The notes below the pieces were generated by a model, which was not told the origin of the DNA, made no database searches, and saw only the letters and a list, made by a program, of their open reading frames with translations. A program made the translations under genes and the position numbers. Source: a virus. From it: a stretch of DNA of 27,284 bases. Location of the stretch: IMG/VR virus record IMGVR_UViG_3300043409_002883, positions 1-27,284 of that record; one strand, given 5' to 3'. Below are positions 1-8,156 of the stretch, one piece after another. The first letter of the stretch is position 1; each line of letters opens with the position of its first letter.

Positions 1-168
1 TATCTGCCGATAATCTACCATGTTAACCTGACTGGCCAGATTGTATGTTGGCGTTGCTTTAAGTACCCAGTACGGGATTAGTCCTTGAGCGTCACTGACT
101 GTGGTCAGAGCCAATATCAGTGTCAGTGCCGCGAAAATCCAACCGTTTACTATATATTTAAAGTTCAT
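1..168 (-). CDS. Secreted or membrane-anchored protein, N-terminal part (runs off window)
   Basis: The frame opens with an ATG at 166-168 and stays open for 56 codons to the left edge, so only the N-terminus is visible. It begins MNFKYIVNGWIFAALTLILA, a short basic start followed by a hydrophobic stretch of about 14 residues. An A-Q-G sequence near residues 27-29 could be a signal-peptidase site. This suggests export to the periplasm or an N-terminal membrane anchor. The visible part of the mature region (LIPYWVLKATPTYNLAS) matches no family I recognise. An AAGGCG ribosome-binding site lies about 6 bases before the ATG. It follows the 100-aa gene by 21 bp and is probably co-transcribed with it. 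Confidence 0.6.
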   Translation of the reverse strand, partial: MNFKYIVNGWIFAALTLILALTTVSDAQGLIPYWVLKATPTYNLASQVNMVDYRQI

Positions 169-189
169 ATTTTCGCCTTGTGGGCTGAA

Positions 190-492
190 TTATCCCATCA
201 ACAATGAGCTTTTGCCCGGAGTTTTCAGTCCTGATGTGCCTTCAATCCATGCACTGACTATCTCTTCACGAGACGCCGCGTGCATAGCCACAGCGGATTT
301 ACGAATAATGATTTCGCGATCTGGCCGACCACTCATTAAACTCTGCATCAGTGCCATGCCCTGAGGGCCTTGCATCAGTGACAGTGGTTTGTATACTGCA
401 TATTCATCAGCGGTTTCTGATAGAAATCGGGTTACAATTTCTTCGCCGCTGACCAGCTTGAGTGTAACAATGTCATTTGATTGATAAGGCAT
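190..492 (-). CDS. Small Sm/LSM-like phage protein (conserved hypothetical)
   Basis: This is a 100-aa protein. Its first half (DIVTLKLVSGEEIVTRFLSE, residues 7-26) has the strand-turn-strand pattern of Sm-fold proteins, with a SGEE turn. A Met- and Gln-rich stretch (residues 40-55) and a charged helix follow. Proteins of this type are, from memory, common in aquatic T4-like phages, but no function is known to me. The gene starts 8 bp after the glutaredoxin stop. A late-promoter-like GATAAATA overlaps that junction, at 498-505. The ATG has only a distant AGGG as ribosome-binding site. The Sm resemblance is a pattern-level inference; RNA binding would be possible but is unproven. Confidence 0.6.
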   Translation of the reverse strand: MPYQSNDIVTLKLVSGEEIVTRFLSETADEYAVYKPLSLMQGPQGMALMQSLMSGRPDREIIIRKSAVAMHAASREEIVSAWIEGTSGLKTPGKSSLLMG

Positions 493-497
493 ATTGA

Positions 498-505
498 TAT
501 TTATC
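498..505 (-). promoter_or_regulatory. Possible late promoter box GATAAATA
   Basis: The minus strand reads GATAAATA, which differs from the T4 late consensus TATAAATA only at the first base. It overlaps the glutaredoxin stop codon and lies 5 bases before the ATG of the Sm-like gene. Transcription would start at or next to that ATG. This short distance, and the lack of a clear structural role for the gene, make it less certain than the other late boxes. Confidence 0.35.
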
Positions 506-758
506 CCTGGATTCTCATGCGTTCCTGGATTCGTGGCAGTGACATATTCTGCAACTCAGTCCATCCCGAAACAAACTGTGTGCTGCCCATATAGATCTGA
601 GGCACACTGCGATGTCCTTGCTGTTTAATGAACTCCAAGCTGGCAACATCATCGTGCAGATTTATTTCGTTGAAAGGCACAGACAATTCAGTTAGATACT
701 GCTTTGCCTGCTGGCAGTGTGTACAATTGGGTGTGGAATATACTGTTAATGTTTTCAT
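501..758 (-). CDS. Glutaredoxin (ribonucleotide reductase electron donor)
   Basis: This 85-aa protein has the thioredoxin-fold layout of short glutaredoxins. It has the redox motif C-T-H-C at residues 12-15 (YSTPNCTHCQQAK), the cis-proline loop SVPQIY near residues 51-56 and a glycine-containing C-terminal helix region (VSGWTEL). It would pass electrons from glutathione or NADPH systems to ribonucleotide reductase, like T4 NrdC. Its ATG overlaps the nrdB stop in an ATGA junction, with AAAGGA upstream. That implies translational coupling and supports the role. The motif C-T-H-C instead of the usual C-P-Y-C would be expected to change its redox potential. Whether it is closer to NrdC, NrdH or Grx3 cannot be decided here. 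Confidence 0.9.
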   Translation of the reverse strand: MKTLTVYSTPNCTHCQQAKQYLTELSVPFNEINLHDDVASLEFIKQQGHRSVPQIYMGSTQFVSGWTELQNMSLPRIQERMRIQG

Positions 759-1885
759 AAGCTAAATCCTTTAAATGAGTTGTCGTCTAAATCCTGCTTT
801 ACTGCGCCAATAGTGTAGGAGCTAATTTCAGTTTCCTGGGGAGCCACCTGAACTTCACTGCCAGCAATCCATTTATTAGTCCAGGGCAGGGGATTGCTGC
901 TGGGTACGCGCCAATCACACTGCAAGCCTACTGATGCCATACGCTTGGCACAGATATAATCTACATAATCACACAGCAGAGACTCGTTGAGGCCAATCAT
1001 GCTGCCATCTTTGAACAGATAATGAGCCCAGGCCTTTTCCTGAGCTGCTGCGTCTTTGAATAACTGAATACATTCAGCCTGCGTGTCAGCGCGAATGGTC
1101 TCAAAATCCGGGTCGTCTTTGGGCAATAGTTTCAGCAGAGCCTGCGTGCCAGCCAAATGCACATTCTCATCACGGCAGATCAGTTTGATGATCTTGGCGT
1201 TGCCTTCCATCTTCTTGACCTCGGCGAACGCCCAGCTGCAAGCAAAGCTCACATAGAATCGCAGCCCTTCCAGCACATTCACGCTCATCATACTAAGCCA
1301 CAGCAGACGCTTGAGCTCATACAATGACACAGTGATTTCCTTGCCATTGACTGTGTGGACCCCAGCACCCAGCAGATTATACCACTGAGTCTGTGTCAGC
1401 AGATCATCGTAGTTCTTGGTAATTTCATTGGCGCAATCCACAATCTCAGCAATGTTCATGATCTCATCAAATACTTTACTTGGGTCATGATACACATTGC
1501 GAATGATATGAGTATAGCTGCGGCTATGAATGGTCTCATTGAAGCTCCAGGTCTGAATCCAAGCTTCGATCTCTGGCAGAGTCACGATGGGTAGAAATGC
1601 CAAGCTGGGACTGCGACCTTGCACACTATCCAGCAGTATCTGCCGTTTGAGATTGCTGGTGAAAATGTGCTTCTCGTGTTCAGTAAGGTCTTTAAAGTCC
1701 TTGCTGTCTTTGTTAATATCTACTTCGTCGGGACGCCAAAAAAATCCCAACTGTTTGTCAGTTAATTTATCAAATTGCTTGTATTTCAGCGTGTCATAAC
1801 GCTGCATACCTAAACTACCAGATGTATCTAGAAATGCCTTGGCGGTCAGATGGTCTGATACCTGTTGATTGAAAACTGATTGCAT
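755..1885 (-). CDS. nrdB: Class Ia ribonucleotide reductase, beta subunit
   Basis: This 376-aa protein is the radical-generating subunit that, with NrdA, reduces ribonucleoside diphosphates to deoxyribonucleotides. It aligns along its whole length with Escherichia coli NrdB as I recall it. The iron ligands are visible: Asp in LLDSVQGR, Glu and His in NETIHSRSY, Glu in VLEGLRFY, and Glu and His in RDENVHLAG. The radical tyrosine is the last residue of ETIHSRSY. The C-terminal tail (DDNSFKGFSL) is the part that in this family docks onto NrdA. The ATG is preceded by AGGGG at five bases. It lies 19 bp after nrdA and overlaps the glutaredoxin gene by four bases, forming a nrdA-nrdB-grx operon. No intron or inserted endonuclease interrupts it. 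Confidence 0.97.
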   Translation of the reverse strand: MQSVFNQQVSDHLTAKAFLDTSGSLGMQRYDTLKYKQFDKLTDKQLGFFWRPDEVDINKDSKDFKDLTEHEKHIFTSNLKRQILLDSVQGRSPSLAFLPIVTLPEIEAWIQTWSFNETIHSRSYTHIIRNVYHDPSKVFDEIMNIAEIVDCANEITKNYDDLLTQTQWYNLLGAGVHTVNGKEITVSLYELKRLLWLSMMSVNVLEGLRFYVSFACSWAFAEVKKMEGNAKIIKLICRDENVHLAGTQALLKLLPKDDPDFETIRADTQAECIQLFKDAAAQEKAWAHYLFKDGSMIGLNESLLCDYVDYICAKRMASVGLQCDWRVPSSNPLPWTNKWIAGSEVQVAPQETEISSYTIGAVKQDLDDNSFKGFSL

Positions 1886-1904
1886 TTTTTCCCCTACTTA
1901 ACGA

Positions 1905-4178
1905 TTATATAACACAACTATCACAGGCGTCAACCGGATCAGTTATCTTGTCCATATTGATCTCGCCCTGGTTATCATTTGTTTGATTGTAGTAGAGTTG
2001 TTTGCCACCCAGCTTGTAAAACATTAGGATATGCTTCAACATCTCACTCATGGGGATCTTTTCCTCAGCATAAAAACGCGGGTTATAACTGGTGTTTACG
2101 CTGATACCCTGGTCTACCCATTTCTGTAACACCGCACAGATGCGCAAATATCCTTCGGGACTGCGTTGATTCCACAATAACTCGTATTTGTTCTTGAGCT
2201 TACGGAACTCTGGAACCACCTGCTTCAGCACACCATGCTTGCTCTGCTTAGTAGTGATCAGACTGCGCACTGGTTCGATACCATTGGTGCTGTTGCTGAC
2301 CTGACTACTGGTTTCACTGGGCATCAGTGCCATCAGCGTGGCATTGCGAATGCCAGTTTTAACCACCTGATTCCTCAGCAGGTCCCAGGGCATTCTCTCG
2401 GTATAGGGTACCAGATCATCCACATCGGATTTGCGAGTATCCACTGGCAACACACCATCAGCATATTTAAGATTTTGCCAGCCAGCGCAGGGCCCAAATT
2501 CCTGGGCCAGTGTTATGCTGGTTTTGATCAGATAATAACTCATGGCTTCCATGTATTCATCCACGGCTGGTAAACAGGTACTGTTGGTATAAGTATACCC
2601 GTTCTTGGCTAGCCAGTAGGCGAAATTGATGATGCCAATACCCAGTGGGCGGTATAAATCAGTGCTGTTTTTGGCCGCTGGTACTGGATAATGCTGGTAT
2701 GTCAGCAGGGCATCCAGACCACGCACTGCCAGTTCACAGGGTTTGGCAAAGTCAGCAGGATCCAGGATCATGCCCCAGTTGATGGCTGACAGGGTACACA
2801 GTGCGATTTCACCATCAGGATCATTGATTTCGTTCAGTGGTTTGGTGGGGAGGTCTATCTCGGCGCACAAATTACTTTGGCGAATAGGAGCAATGTCAGA
2901 CTTAAACGGGCTATGGCTATTGGCATGATCCACATTCTGTAGATAGATGCGGCCAGTATCCTTGCGTTCCTGCGCAAACTGGCTGAACAGATCTGCGGCT
3001 TTGATGGTCTTCTTGCGAATTGCTGGATTGGCCTCAGCAGCTTCATACAATTTAGTGAACTGGTCAGTATCAGCAAAGAAAGCATCATACAGCCCTGGCA
3101 CATCACTGGGACTGAACAATGTGATATTGCCACCACCCAGTAACCGCTCATACATCAGTTTGTTGAATTGCACACCATAATCCATGTGACGAATGCGATT
3201 ATCTTCAGTGCCCTTGTTGTTCTTCAGCACCAGCAGGTCTTCCACTTCCAGGTGCCAGATGGGGTAATACAGTGTAGCACTACCAGATCTTACTCCCCCT
3301 TGGCTACAACTTTTAACCGCACTCTGAAACAATTTGTAGAACGGAATCACACCAGTATGATACGCATCACCACGGCGAATAGGCGAGTTCAACGCACGAA
3401 TCCTACCACCACCGATGCCAATGCCAGCTTTTTGACTTACGTATTTCACAATGGCACTGCTGGTGGCATTGATGCTGTCCAGGCTGTCACCAGTCTCGAT
3501 CAACACGCAACTGCTGAACTGTCGCTGTGGTGTTCTGACTCCAGCCATCACTGGCGTGGGCAGGCTGATCAGGTGAGTGCTAATGGCTTCGTAGTATTCT
3601 TTGACCCAGTGTAGGCGAGTCTCAGCTGGATACTTCTGAAACAAGGTGGCTGCTATGAGAATATAACATACCTGTGGTGTCTCATAAATGCTGCCAGTGA
3701 CACGATTCTGTACCAGGTACTTGCCACGCATCTGCTCCATGCCCGCATAAGTCAGTTCACTGTCACGATCATGGCGGATCATGCTGTTGATCTTATCCCA
3801 TTCGGCATCAGTGTAGGCTGTGGAAATTTCAGTATCATACAGGCCCAGTTCCACATTCTGATCCACCAACCGCTTGATGTGCCAGGGTTCATAGTCACCA
3901 TAGACTTCTTTTCTGAGGTGATAGCTGATCAACCTGCCGGCCACATACTGATAGTTGGGCGAATCTTCACTGATTAAATCCGCAGCACTTTTGATCAGTG
4001 TCTCCTGGATATTGGTGGTCTTGATGCCATCGTAAAATTGCAAGCTGCTGCGGATTTCCACTTCACTAGGGCTCACGCCAGTGATACCTTCACATGCCCA
4101 AAATACCACACGATGCAACTTCTCTAGATCCAACGGCGCTTTTGCGCCCTTGCGTTTGATAACGGTAACTTGACTCAT
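1905..4178 (-). CDS. nrdA: Class Ia ribonucleotide reductase, alpha subunit
   Basis: This 757-aa protein has the full length of the NrdA family and aligns with E. coli NrdA as I recall it. An N-terminal ATP-cone (about residues 5-95) implies allosteric activity control by ATP and dATP. The first redox cysteine is in FSSCVLIETGDSLDSINAT. The active-site loop SNLCAEI and the second redox cysteine in GEIALCTLSA are present. The radical-transfer tyrosine pair is in GGKQLYYNQ. The C-terminal C-D-S-C pair (ACDSCVI) is where glutaredoxin would re-reduce the enzyme. All catalytic residues I can check are intact, so it should be active. The gene follows an unknown 147-aa gene by 3 bp. Phages of this group use it to raise dNTP supply during replication. 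Confidence 0.97.
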   Translation of the reverse strand: MSQVTVIKRKGAKAPLDLEKLHRVVFWACEGITGVSPSEVEIRSSLQFYDGIKTTNIQETLIKSAADLISEDSPNYQYVAGRLISYHLRKEVYGDYEPWHIKRLVDQNVELGLYDTEISTAYTDAEWDKINSMIRHDRDSELTYAGMEQMRGKYLVQNRVTGSIYETPQVCYILIAATLFQKYPAETRLHWVKEYYEAISTHLISLPTPVMAGVRTPQRQFSSCVLIETGDSLDSINATSSAIVKYVSQKAGIGIGGGRIRALNSPIRRGDAYHTGVIPFYKLFQSAVKSCSQGGVRSGSATLYYPIWHLEVEDLLVLKNNKGTEDNRIRHMDYGVQFNKLMYERLLGGGNITLFSPSDVPGLYDAFFADTDQFTKLYEAAEANPAIRKKTIKAADLFSQFAQERKDTGRIYLQNVDHANSHSPFKSDIAPIRQSNLCAEIDLPTKPLNEINDPDGEIALCTLSAINWGMILDPADFAKPCELAVRGLDALLTYQHYPVPAAKNSTDLYRPLGIGIINFAYWLAKNGYTYTNSTCLPAVDEYMEAMSYYLIKTSITLAQEFGPCAGWQNLKYADGVLPVDTRKSDVDDLVPYTERMPWDLLRNQVVKTGIRNATLMALMPSETSSQVSNSTNGIEPVRSLITTKQSKHGVLKQVVPEFRKLKNKYELLWNQRSPEGYLRICAVLQKWVDQGISVNTSYNPRFYAEEKIPMSEMLKHILMFYKLGGKQLYYNQTNDNQGEINMDKITDPVDACDSCVI

Positions 4179-4181
4179 ATG

Positions 4182-4625
4182 TTATTCCAATTTTTTAAAA
4201 TCTTCTGGGTAAAACTTGATGATCTGCTGAGGCTCAGCAGTAACTGACTGGATATTTACCACCTGATGCGGATGGAAATTAAGCACATATTTTCCCTGAT
4301 CCGCCACAGCTATAACCATGCGTTCGCCCACAGTGTTGTATAAGATCCAGATTTCAGGATTTAACTGACGAAATCTGGGCACCATGCACAGGGTGTAAAA
4401 CATGCCCAGTGCTCTGAGATGACCACAGTAACTATGGGTGTCAAACAACGCCCAGGGCGAGGGCCACATGGCCTGATCGTCTGTGAGATTGGTGACTTTC
4501 TTGATAGGAGCGGTGTGCCAGAACTCCTGTATTTCCAGCATGGCTGCTGGGATGTCTTCAGGTAATTGTAATCTCCAGCGACGCCACTCCAGAATGCGTT
4601 TGTCCAGGGGTTGATACCAATTCAT
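4182..4625 (-). CDS. Conserved hypothetical phage protein (147 aa)
   Basis: I do not recognise a function. The protein is Trp-rich: it starts MNWYQPLDKRILEWRRWRLQ and has a central block QAMWPSPWALFDTHSYCGHL, followed by ALGMFYTLCM. The second half looks like beta strands (WILYNTVGERMVIAVADQGKYVL). No signal peptide or membrane segment is evident. Proteins with the same W-P-x-P-W block are, from memory, found as hypotheticals in aquatic T4-like phages. It lies 4 bp after the late gene at 4630-5127 and 3 bp before nrdA, so it is likely part of the same transcript. The ATG has no good ribosome-binding site, which suggests coupling to the upstream gene. Confidence 0.75.
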   Translation of the reverse strand: MNWYQPLDKRILEWRRWRLQLPEDIPAAMLEIQEFWHTAPIKKVTNLTDDQAMWPSPWALFDTHSYCGHLRALGMFYTLCMVPRFRQLNPEIWILYNTVGERMVIAVADQGKYVLNFHPHQVVNIQSVTAEPQQIIKFYPEDFKKLE

Positions 4626-4629
4626 GAGG

Positions 4630-5127
4630 TTAGAGGTAATCTTCTCTCTTGAAATTTATCGTGGCTGCTGCGCCGCTGTTAACATATTTAAACACAATAA
4701 AATTTGTGCTCACTACTGCGGTAACAGTGACGTTGCTGGCGAGTCCCACTTGCCGTGTGGTAATGTTGACCGTGCCACCATTATAAGCAAATATAACCTC
4801 ATTCAACTGATAGTCACTACCACGTCGCACACTGAACTTCAGTACTCCCACTGGGTGGTCAGCCCAGTCAAACTGATAAAAAGGTGTGGCTACTGACACA
4901 CTAGCTGCGAGTGTGGCACTGGAATAGCCATTGTTCAATGGCGTGGCACTGTGCTCAGTGAGCACTTCGGTATTGCCTGCGGCTGGTGCTCCATCACTCA
5001 GTGAGCCATTGCCGATATACAATTGCTGAGTGTCCACCGCCCAGCCCAGCTCACCAGCAGCTAGTTGTGGTAAATTTTCTTTGCGCCCTTTGCGTACCGT
5101 GATCTTACTGATTTGTGTTATAGCCAT
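4630..5127 (-). CDS. Fibre-like structural protein with Mtd_N-type N-terminus
   Basis: This is a 165-aa protein. Residues 8-48 (ITVRKGRKENLPQLAAGELG, then VDTQQLYIGNG) match the pattern R-x-G...L-x-x-G-E-x-G...D-T...GDG/GNG. That pattern occurs at the N-terminus of many phage tail fibres and tropism proteins (Mtd_N-like domain), and in this window also in the genes at 17037-17900 and 19440-20078. The remainder is Ser/Thr/Val-rich and probably beta-structured, ending in NFKREDYL. A late-promoter box at 5148-5155 and an AGGA ribosome-binding site precede the ATG. A virion role is likely. It is isolated between the nuclease gene and the reductase operon rather than in the main fibre cassette. 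Confidence 0.75.
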   Translation of the reverse strand: MAITQISKITVRKGRKENLPQLAAGELGWAVDTQQLYIGNGSLSDGAPAAGNTEVLTEHSATPLNNGYSSATLAASVSVATPFYQFDWADHPVGVLKFSVRRGSDYQLNEVIFAYNGGTVNITTRQVGLASNVTVTAVVSTNFIVFKYVNSGAAATINFKREDYL

Positions 5128-5147
5128 GATGAGTTCCTGTTGTCAGG

Positions 5148-5155
5148 TATTTAGC
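5148..5155 (-). promoter_or_regulatory. Late promoter box GCTAAATA
   Basis: The minus strand reads GCTAAATA followed by CC. It is a variant of the T4 late box TATAAATA that recurs before five genes in this window. It overlaps the stop codon of the nuclease gene and lies 20 bases before the ATG of the fibre-like gene, with an AGGA ribosome-binding site in between. Late transcription in T4-like phages needs the phage sigma factor gp55; no gp55 gene is in this window. Confidence 0.7.
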
Positions 5156-5828
5156 GATAAAAATCGTCGACTCGCTGGATCCATTTTTGAGTATGTGCCT
5201 CAAATTCTGCCCCAGCAATCACCCAGTGCTGTAGTTCATACTCCTGACTGCACATTAGAATTACTCCCTGACTGATATTTGTGCCATAAACCTCATTATG
5301 GGCTAGTGCATAGGCACACAATTGCAGAAAGTAATCCTGAACCCACTCGGTTTTTTTGGGCTTGTTGGTTTGCTTGAAATCCAGTATGCTGACTTCACCT
5401 TGCCAGTTAGCTACACAGTCCGTGGTACCAGCATATAGTCCTGGATAATATAAGCTGACTTCTGTACCGTAGATTTCAGTGACATTGGGAGTTAGAAAGT
5501 TCTCAACGATGCCTGATGCCATTTTATAGCTTTGCTGGCTATAGGGATTGCTGCCAGGTTCGCCCATGGCGTCATCACACATATAATTTTCCAGCCACTT
5601 GTGCATTCTGGTTCCACGACTGGCTGCTTCTGTGGTGATTTGCTGAGCTTGCTGAGCACCCACTCTTTTTCTCCAATTATCCAGTGCTTGTTTGCTTTCT
5701 GCACTCTTGGTGGCTTCCAGAATAGTGGTTACACTGGAGACTCGCTGACCATCAGGCAGAGCGTACTTTCTGCTGCCCTCCAAGGTTTCGCGGCTGAGTT
5801 TCTGATAGGGAAATCTGGGAGTAATCAT
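5151..5828 (-). CDS. PD-(D/E)XK exonuclease, RecB/Cas4/MGME1-like
   Basis: This 225-aa protein has the single-domain RecB-type nuclease motifs in order. They are S-V-T-T-I-L near residues 31-36, R-G-T-x-x-H at 71-76, Glu in GTEVSLY (123), G-T-T-D (134-137), the metal-binding I-L-D-F-K-Q-T (148-154, D150 and K152), and Q-L-C-A-Y-A (169-174, motif with Gln and Tyr). It would cleave single-stranded or flap DNA during recombination, end processing or degradation of host DNA. The ATG lacks a ribosome-binding site and lies about 17 bases from the predicted start of an extended -10 promoter at 5852-5860. That sets it apart from its late-promoter neighbours on both sides. Family placement is firm; the exact substrate is not visible. 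Confidence 0.88.
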   Translation of the reverse strand: MITPRFPYQKLSRETLEGSRKYALPDGQRVSSVTTILEATKSAESKQALDNWRKRVGAQQAQQITTEAASRGTRMHKWLENYMCDDAMGEPGSNPYSQQSYKMASGIVENFLTPNVTEIYGTEVSLYYPGLYAGTTDCVANWQGEVSILDFKQTNKPKKTEWVQDYFLQLCAYALAHNEVYGTNISQGVILMCSQEYELQHWVIAGAEFEAHTQKWIQRVDDFYR

Positions 5829-5851
5829 GTATATATATTAACTATACATAT

Positions 5852-5860
5852 AGTATAGCA
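5852..5860 (-). promoter_or_regulatory. Extended -10 promoter TGCTATACT (nuclease gene)
   Basis: The minus strand reads tgTGCTATACTat, a TGn extended -10 element. The same 10-base core occurs before the genes starting at 10256, 14390 and 26761. No recognisable -35 is seen at 17 or 18 bases. It sits just past the stop of the upstream structural gene. It would be read by sigma70-type polymerase, either early or with a middle-mode activator; this is inference. Confidence 0.65.
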
Positions 5861-5867
5861 CATTTTA

Positions 5868-6386
5868 CTACTGCCGGCGTGCGCGGTCACGTGCTCGCTT
5901 GGCCATCTGTGCCACAATACTCGCACGATCTGGCCCAGCAGGCATGACTGGCTCAGCAGGTGCAGGCATTGCTGGTGGCGCAGGCATGGGCTCGGTGCCC
6001 ATGTCATCAGCTGGTGGTTCAGCAACTAGATCAGGTGCTGGCTGCTCAGCAGCTAGTTCATCTGCTGGTTGATCTGTTCCCATGTCAGCCATGGGCTCTG
6101 CATTAGGATCCAGCACAGCAATAGTGTTTTTATTGGTGTTGGCAGGATCCACCAATGCACTGATAGCCGGTATATTCTGTATATACTGAGCCAGTGTTTC
6201 ATAACTCAGTCTGTTTCCACTCACGTTATTCAACATTTGCAGAAATGTTTTAGTGGGCATGGTGGGCTGGAGTAATCTGCTGCGATCTTCATCCAGATTA
6301 GCCGATGATTCCACTTTGTCAACCCACAGACTCAGTAGGGTGAGAATTTGATTTTGAATTCTAGGTTGAGGTTTAAATGACGGCAT
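5868..6386 (-). CDS. Acidic Pro/Ala-rich structural-type protein
   Basis: This 172-aa protein has two parts. The helical N-terminal half (residues 1-90) includes SFKPQPRIQNQILTLLSLWV and a block ending in NIPAISALVDP. The acidic, low-complexity second half is built of repeats such as ADELAAEQPAPDLVAEPPAD and PMPAPPAMPAPAEP. It ends in a short basic tail, AKRARDRARRQ. The pattern of acidic linker and basic end is seen in phage internal or scaffold-type proteins, but I cannot assign a function. It begins 7 bp after the 295-aa gene and shares its late promoter at 7303-7310, with AGGTAACC before the ATG. It probably forms a structural pair with that gene. Confidence 0.7.
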   Translation of the reverse strand: MPSFKPQPRIQNQILTLLSLWVDKVESSANLDEDRSRLLQPTMPTKTFLQMLNNVSGNRLSYETLAQYIQNIPAISALVDPANTNKNTIAVLDPNAEPMADMGTDQPADELAAEQPAPDLVAEPPADDMGTEPMPAPPAMPAPAEPVMPAGPDRASIVAQMAKRARDRARRQ

Positions 6387-6393
6387 TGGTTAC

Positions 6394-7281
6394 CTATCTC
6401 TTGCCACGGCCCAGGGGTTGTTTTTTACCACCACTGGCCACTGCGGGAGTATTCATGAGTTCGTCAGCAACTTCACCAGTGTCTTCTGCACCCAGCTCTG
6501 GTTCAGTAACATCACCACTAAACTCATCGGTGCCAGCATCAACTGGCGCTGCGGGTTCTTCGCCAGCCAGTGACCGTGCTGCCACATCCAGTGACTCTTT
6601 GCTGCCACGCACTGCTTCCAGTGTGGCATTGAGGCTTTCCAGTGCGCTGGTGTTGTAGGTGTCAGCCTGAGTTGCTTCCATGGTGTCACGGATAGTTTCA
6701 GTCAGTGCGGGCAGCTCTTCATTGATCATCTTGCCCAGTGTTTCCACCATATCCTGCACACGATCAGCCAGGTCCTTGGCTGCCAGTATCACTTCGGCTT
6801 CGCCCATGGCGCTTTCCATGACCTTGGTGGGTTTAGGTCTTTTCTTGAGTTTTCTTGCTGCCCAATTTGCTGCTTCCACACCTGTGTTAGCTCCGCTAAG
6901 CATCCGCTTTGCTAAGCTGGCCGCAGAGCTGTCGCTATCAGTGTAATTTCTCCAAGCTTCACCAGTTCTGGGGCTGATGGCACTGGCTCCGGACTGAACC
7001 AATCTGGAAATTTTTCTAGTCAAAGGTTCAGTGTATTCAGTAACACGAGCACGCAGTGTCTGCTCCACCAACATCATGGCAGTGTAGTTGCTGTCCTGCT
7101 CAGCAAGGTGAGCAGATTTGCTGTTGCGATACTGATTCAGTTGAGTTTGCACTGATTCCAGCATACCCTGTGCCCGGGCTGGTGTTAGCTGAGCAACTGG
7201 CAACTGAATTCCGTGATGCTTCTTTAAGAGTTGTGCCAGCTGAACTGAATTCATGGGTGACTGTAGATCATCAAGTTTCAT
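6394..7281 (-). CDS. Probable virion or head-associated protein (295 aa)
   Basis: This protein is mostly alpha-helical and polar. Residues 1-35 (MKLDDLQSPMNSVQLAQLLK) are followed by a Gln-rich helix, a basic segment RKLKKRPKPTK near residue 140, long coiled-coil-like helices around 150-230 (ADRVQDMVETLGKMINEELP), and an acidic Gly/Ala tail. It ends in GGKKQPLGRGKR. It has no catalytic motif. The late promoter at 7303-7310 and the co-transcribed Pro/Ala-rich gene support a structural role, but which part of the virion is unknown. A similar MKL-start helical protein is a familiar hypothetical in aquatic myoviruses. Confidence 0.7.
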   Translation of the reverse strand: MKLDDLQSPMNSVQLAQLLKKHHGIQLPVAQLTPARAQGMLESVQTQLNQYRNSKSAHLAEQDSNYTAMMLVEQTLRARVTEYTEPLTRKISRLVQSGASAISPRTGEAWRNYTDSDSSAASLAKRMLSGANTGVEAANWAARKLKKRPKPTKVMESAMGEAEVILAAKDLADRVQDMVETLGKMINEELPALTETIRDTMEATQADTYNTSALESLNATLEAVRGSKESLDVAARSLAGEEPAAPVDAGTDEFSGDVTEPELGAEDTGEVADELMNTPAVASGGKKQPLGRGKR

Positions 7282-7302
7282 TTGTATGGGTCCTGTTGTT
7301 GG

Positions 7303-7310
7303 TATTTAGC
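7303..7310 (-). promoter_or_regulatory. Late promoter box GCTAAATA
   Basis: The minus strand reads GCTAAATAcc, the same ten bases as the box at 5148-5155. The ATG of the 295-aa gene follows 21 bases downstream, with AGGA in between. It lies in the 43-bp gap after the membrane-protein gene. Confidence 0.7.
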
Positions 7311-7324
7311 TTTTGGTGACAAAT

Positions 7325-7597
7325 TTATCCGGTTTTACCGTTGGTTATGATGTAGAATGCCAACACTCCTAGTGCGCCCAGCAGTGTGACTATTAGCCCC
7401 ATGCCCCAGCCTACTAGTTGATTGTGATTAGCGTCCTTGATATCCCATAATATCTGCTTGAGATCACCAATGGCAATCTCCATACTGTCCATGCGATTGT
7501 CTATCGCGGATAACTGGATCTGGAGATTATCATATCGCTCAGCACATAATTCAGTATGAGCTTCTAGATTGTTTTTTTCAATTTCCGTGGTTACCAT
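7325..7597 (-). CDS. Coiled-coil protein with C-terminal membrane segment (holin/XhlA-like)
   Basis: This 90-aa protein has an N-terminal amphipathic coiled coil (about residues 5-58, with the heptad-like stretch LSAIDNRMDSMEIAIGDLKQ). One transmembrane helix follows at about 64-84 (GMGLIVTLLGALGVLAFYII) and then a short tail. This layout is shared with XhlA-type hemolysin or holin accessory proteins of phages, so a role in lysis or a membrane-linked structural role is possible. I choose the ATG at 7595-7597 over the GTG one codon earlier because AAGGAG then sits at a normal six bases. The ATG overlaps the TGA of the upstream gene by one base, so translation is coupled. Confidence 0.75.
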   Translation of the reverse strand: MVTTEIEKNNLEAHTELCAERYDNLQIQLSAIDNRMDSMEIAIGDLKQILWDIKDANHNQLVGWGMGLIVTLLGALGVLAFYIITNGKTG

Positions 7598-8115
7598 CAC
7601 TGTCTCCTTGGTGTTGCCGGCTGAGCGGTTATTGGTTGAGACACAATAAAACTAGTATTGATAAATTCGCCCTGGGTTTCAATATAACTATCGGACATCT
7701 GTGCAGTTTCAGTTAATCCAGTGATCATGGGTACCAAGCGACATTCGGCGCGTAGTTGGCCCAGATAGTCGTCACTGGTACTGTATACCTGGGCATGTTC
7801 AGTGGAAAAACTGGCACACCATACTGTTTGAGGGGAGGCAAAGCCAGCGCCCAATCCCAGACTGGACAAATCAGCATTGATCAGAAGTTCAGGATTGGCT
7901 AACATGGTGGGTTGAGTTCGTAAACTGATTAGCTGCACCAAAATCTCCCAGTTTCTCTGCTGATTTCTACTGCGACACCATTGGATACGGTCACGCACAA
8001 TCTGACCCGCTTGATCCACAAATTCCGTTACTCTGGAGTCATACATCTTTAATACTCCAGTGTGGGTGATATCAAACAGTGTATACACTGTGATCACTTC
8101 TGACTCAGCCAACAT
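7597..8115 (-). CDS. Conserved hypothetical phage protein, probably structural
   Basis: The open frame reaches back to a TTG at 8169. A late-promoter box (8157-8164) lies inside that extension, just after a terminator, so translation must begin downstream. I take the ATG at 8113-8115, giving 172 aa; GTG codons at 8139 and 8151 are alternatives and no good ribosome-binding site decides between them. The protein contains VYTLFDITHTGVLKMYDSRV and RSRNQQRNWEILVQLISLRT, blocks I recall from conserved hypothetical proteins of T4-like cyanophages. The C-terminus is Thr/Pro-rich (SQPITAQPATPRRQ). No enzymatic motif is seen. The late promoter supports virion assembly or structure. Confidence 0.7.
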   Translation of the reverse strand: MLAESEVITVYTLFDITHTGVLKMYDSRVTEFVDQAGQIVRDRIQWCRSRNQQRNWEILVQLISLRTQPTMLANPELLINADLSSLGLGAGFASPQTVWCASFSTEHAQVYSTSDDYLGQLRAECRLVPMITGLTETAQMSDSYIETQGEFINTSFIVSQPITAQPATPRRQ

Positions 8116-8156
8116 ACTGTGTTGGTTCAGGGTTATCACTTGTTGTTTCACTGAGA

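Noticed and set aside
1904-1909. TATAAT before nrdB
   Set aside because: It lies in the end of nrdA, lacks the TG extension and a -35, and nrdB has a good ribosome-binding site in the same operon.
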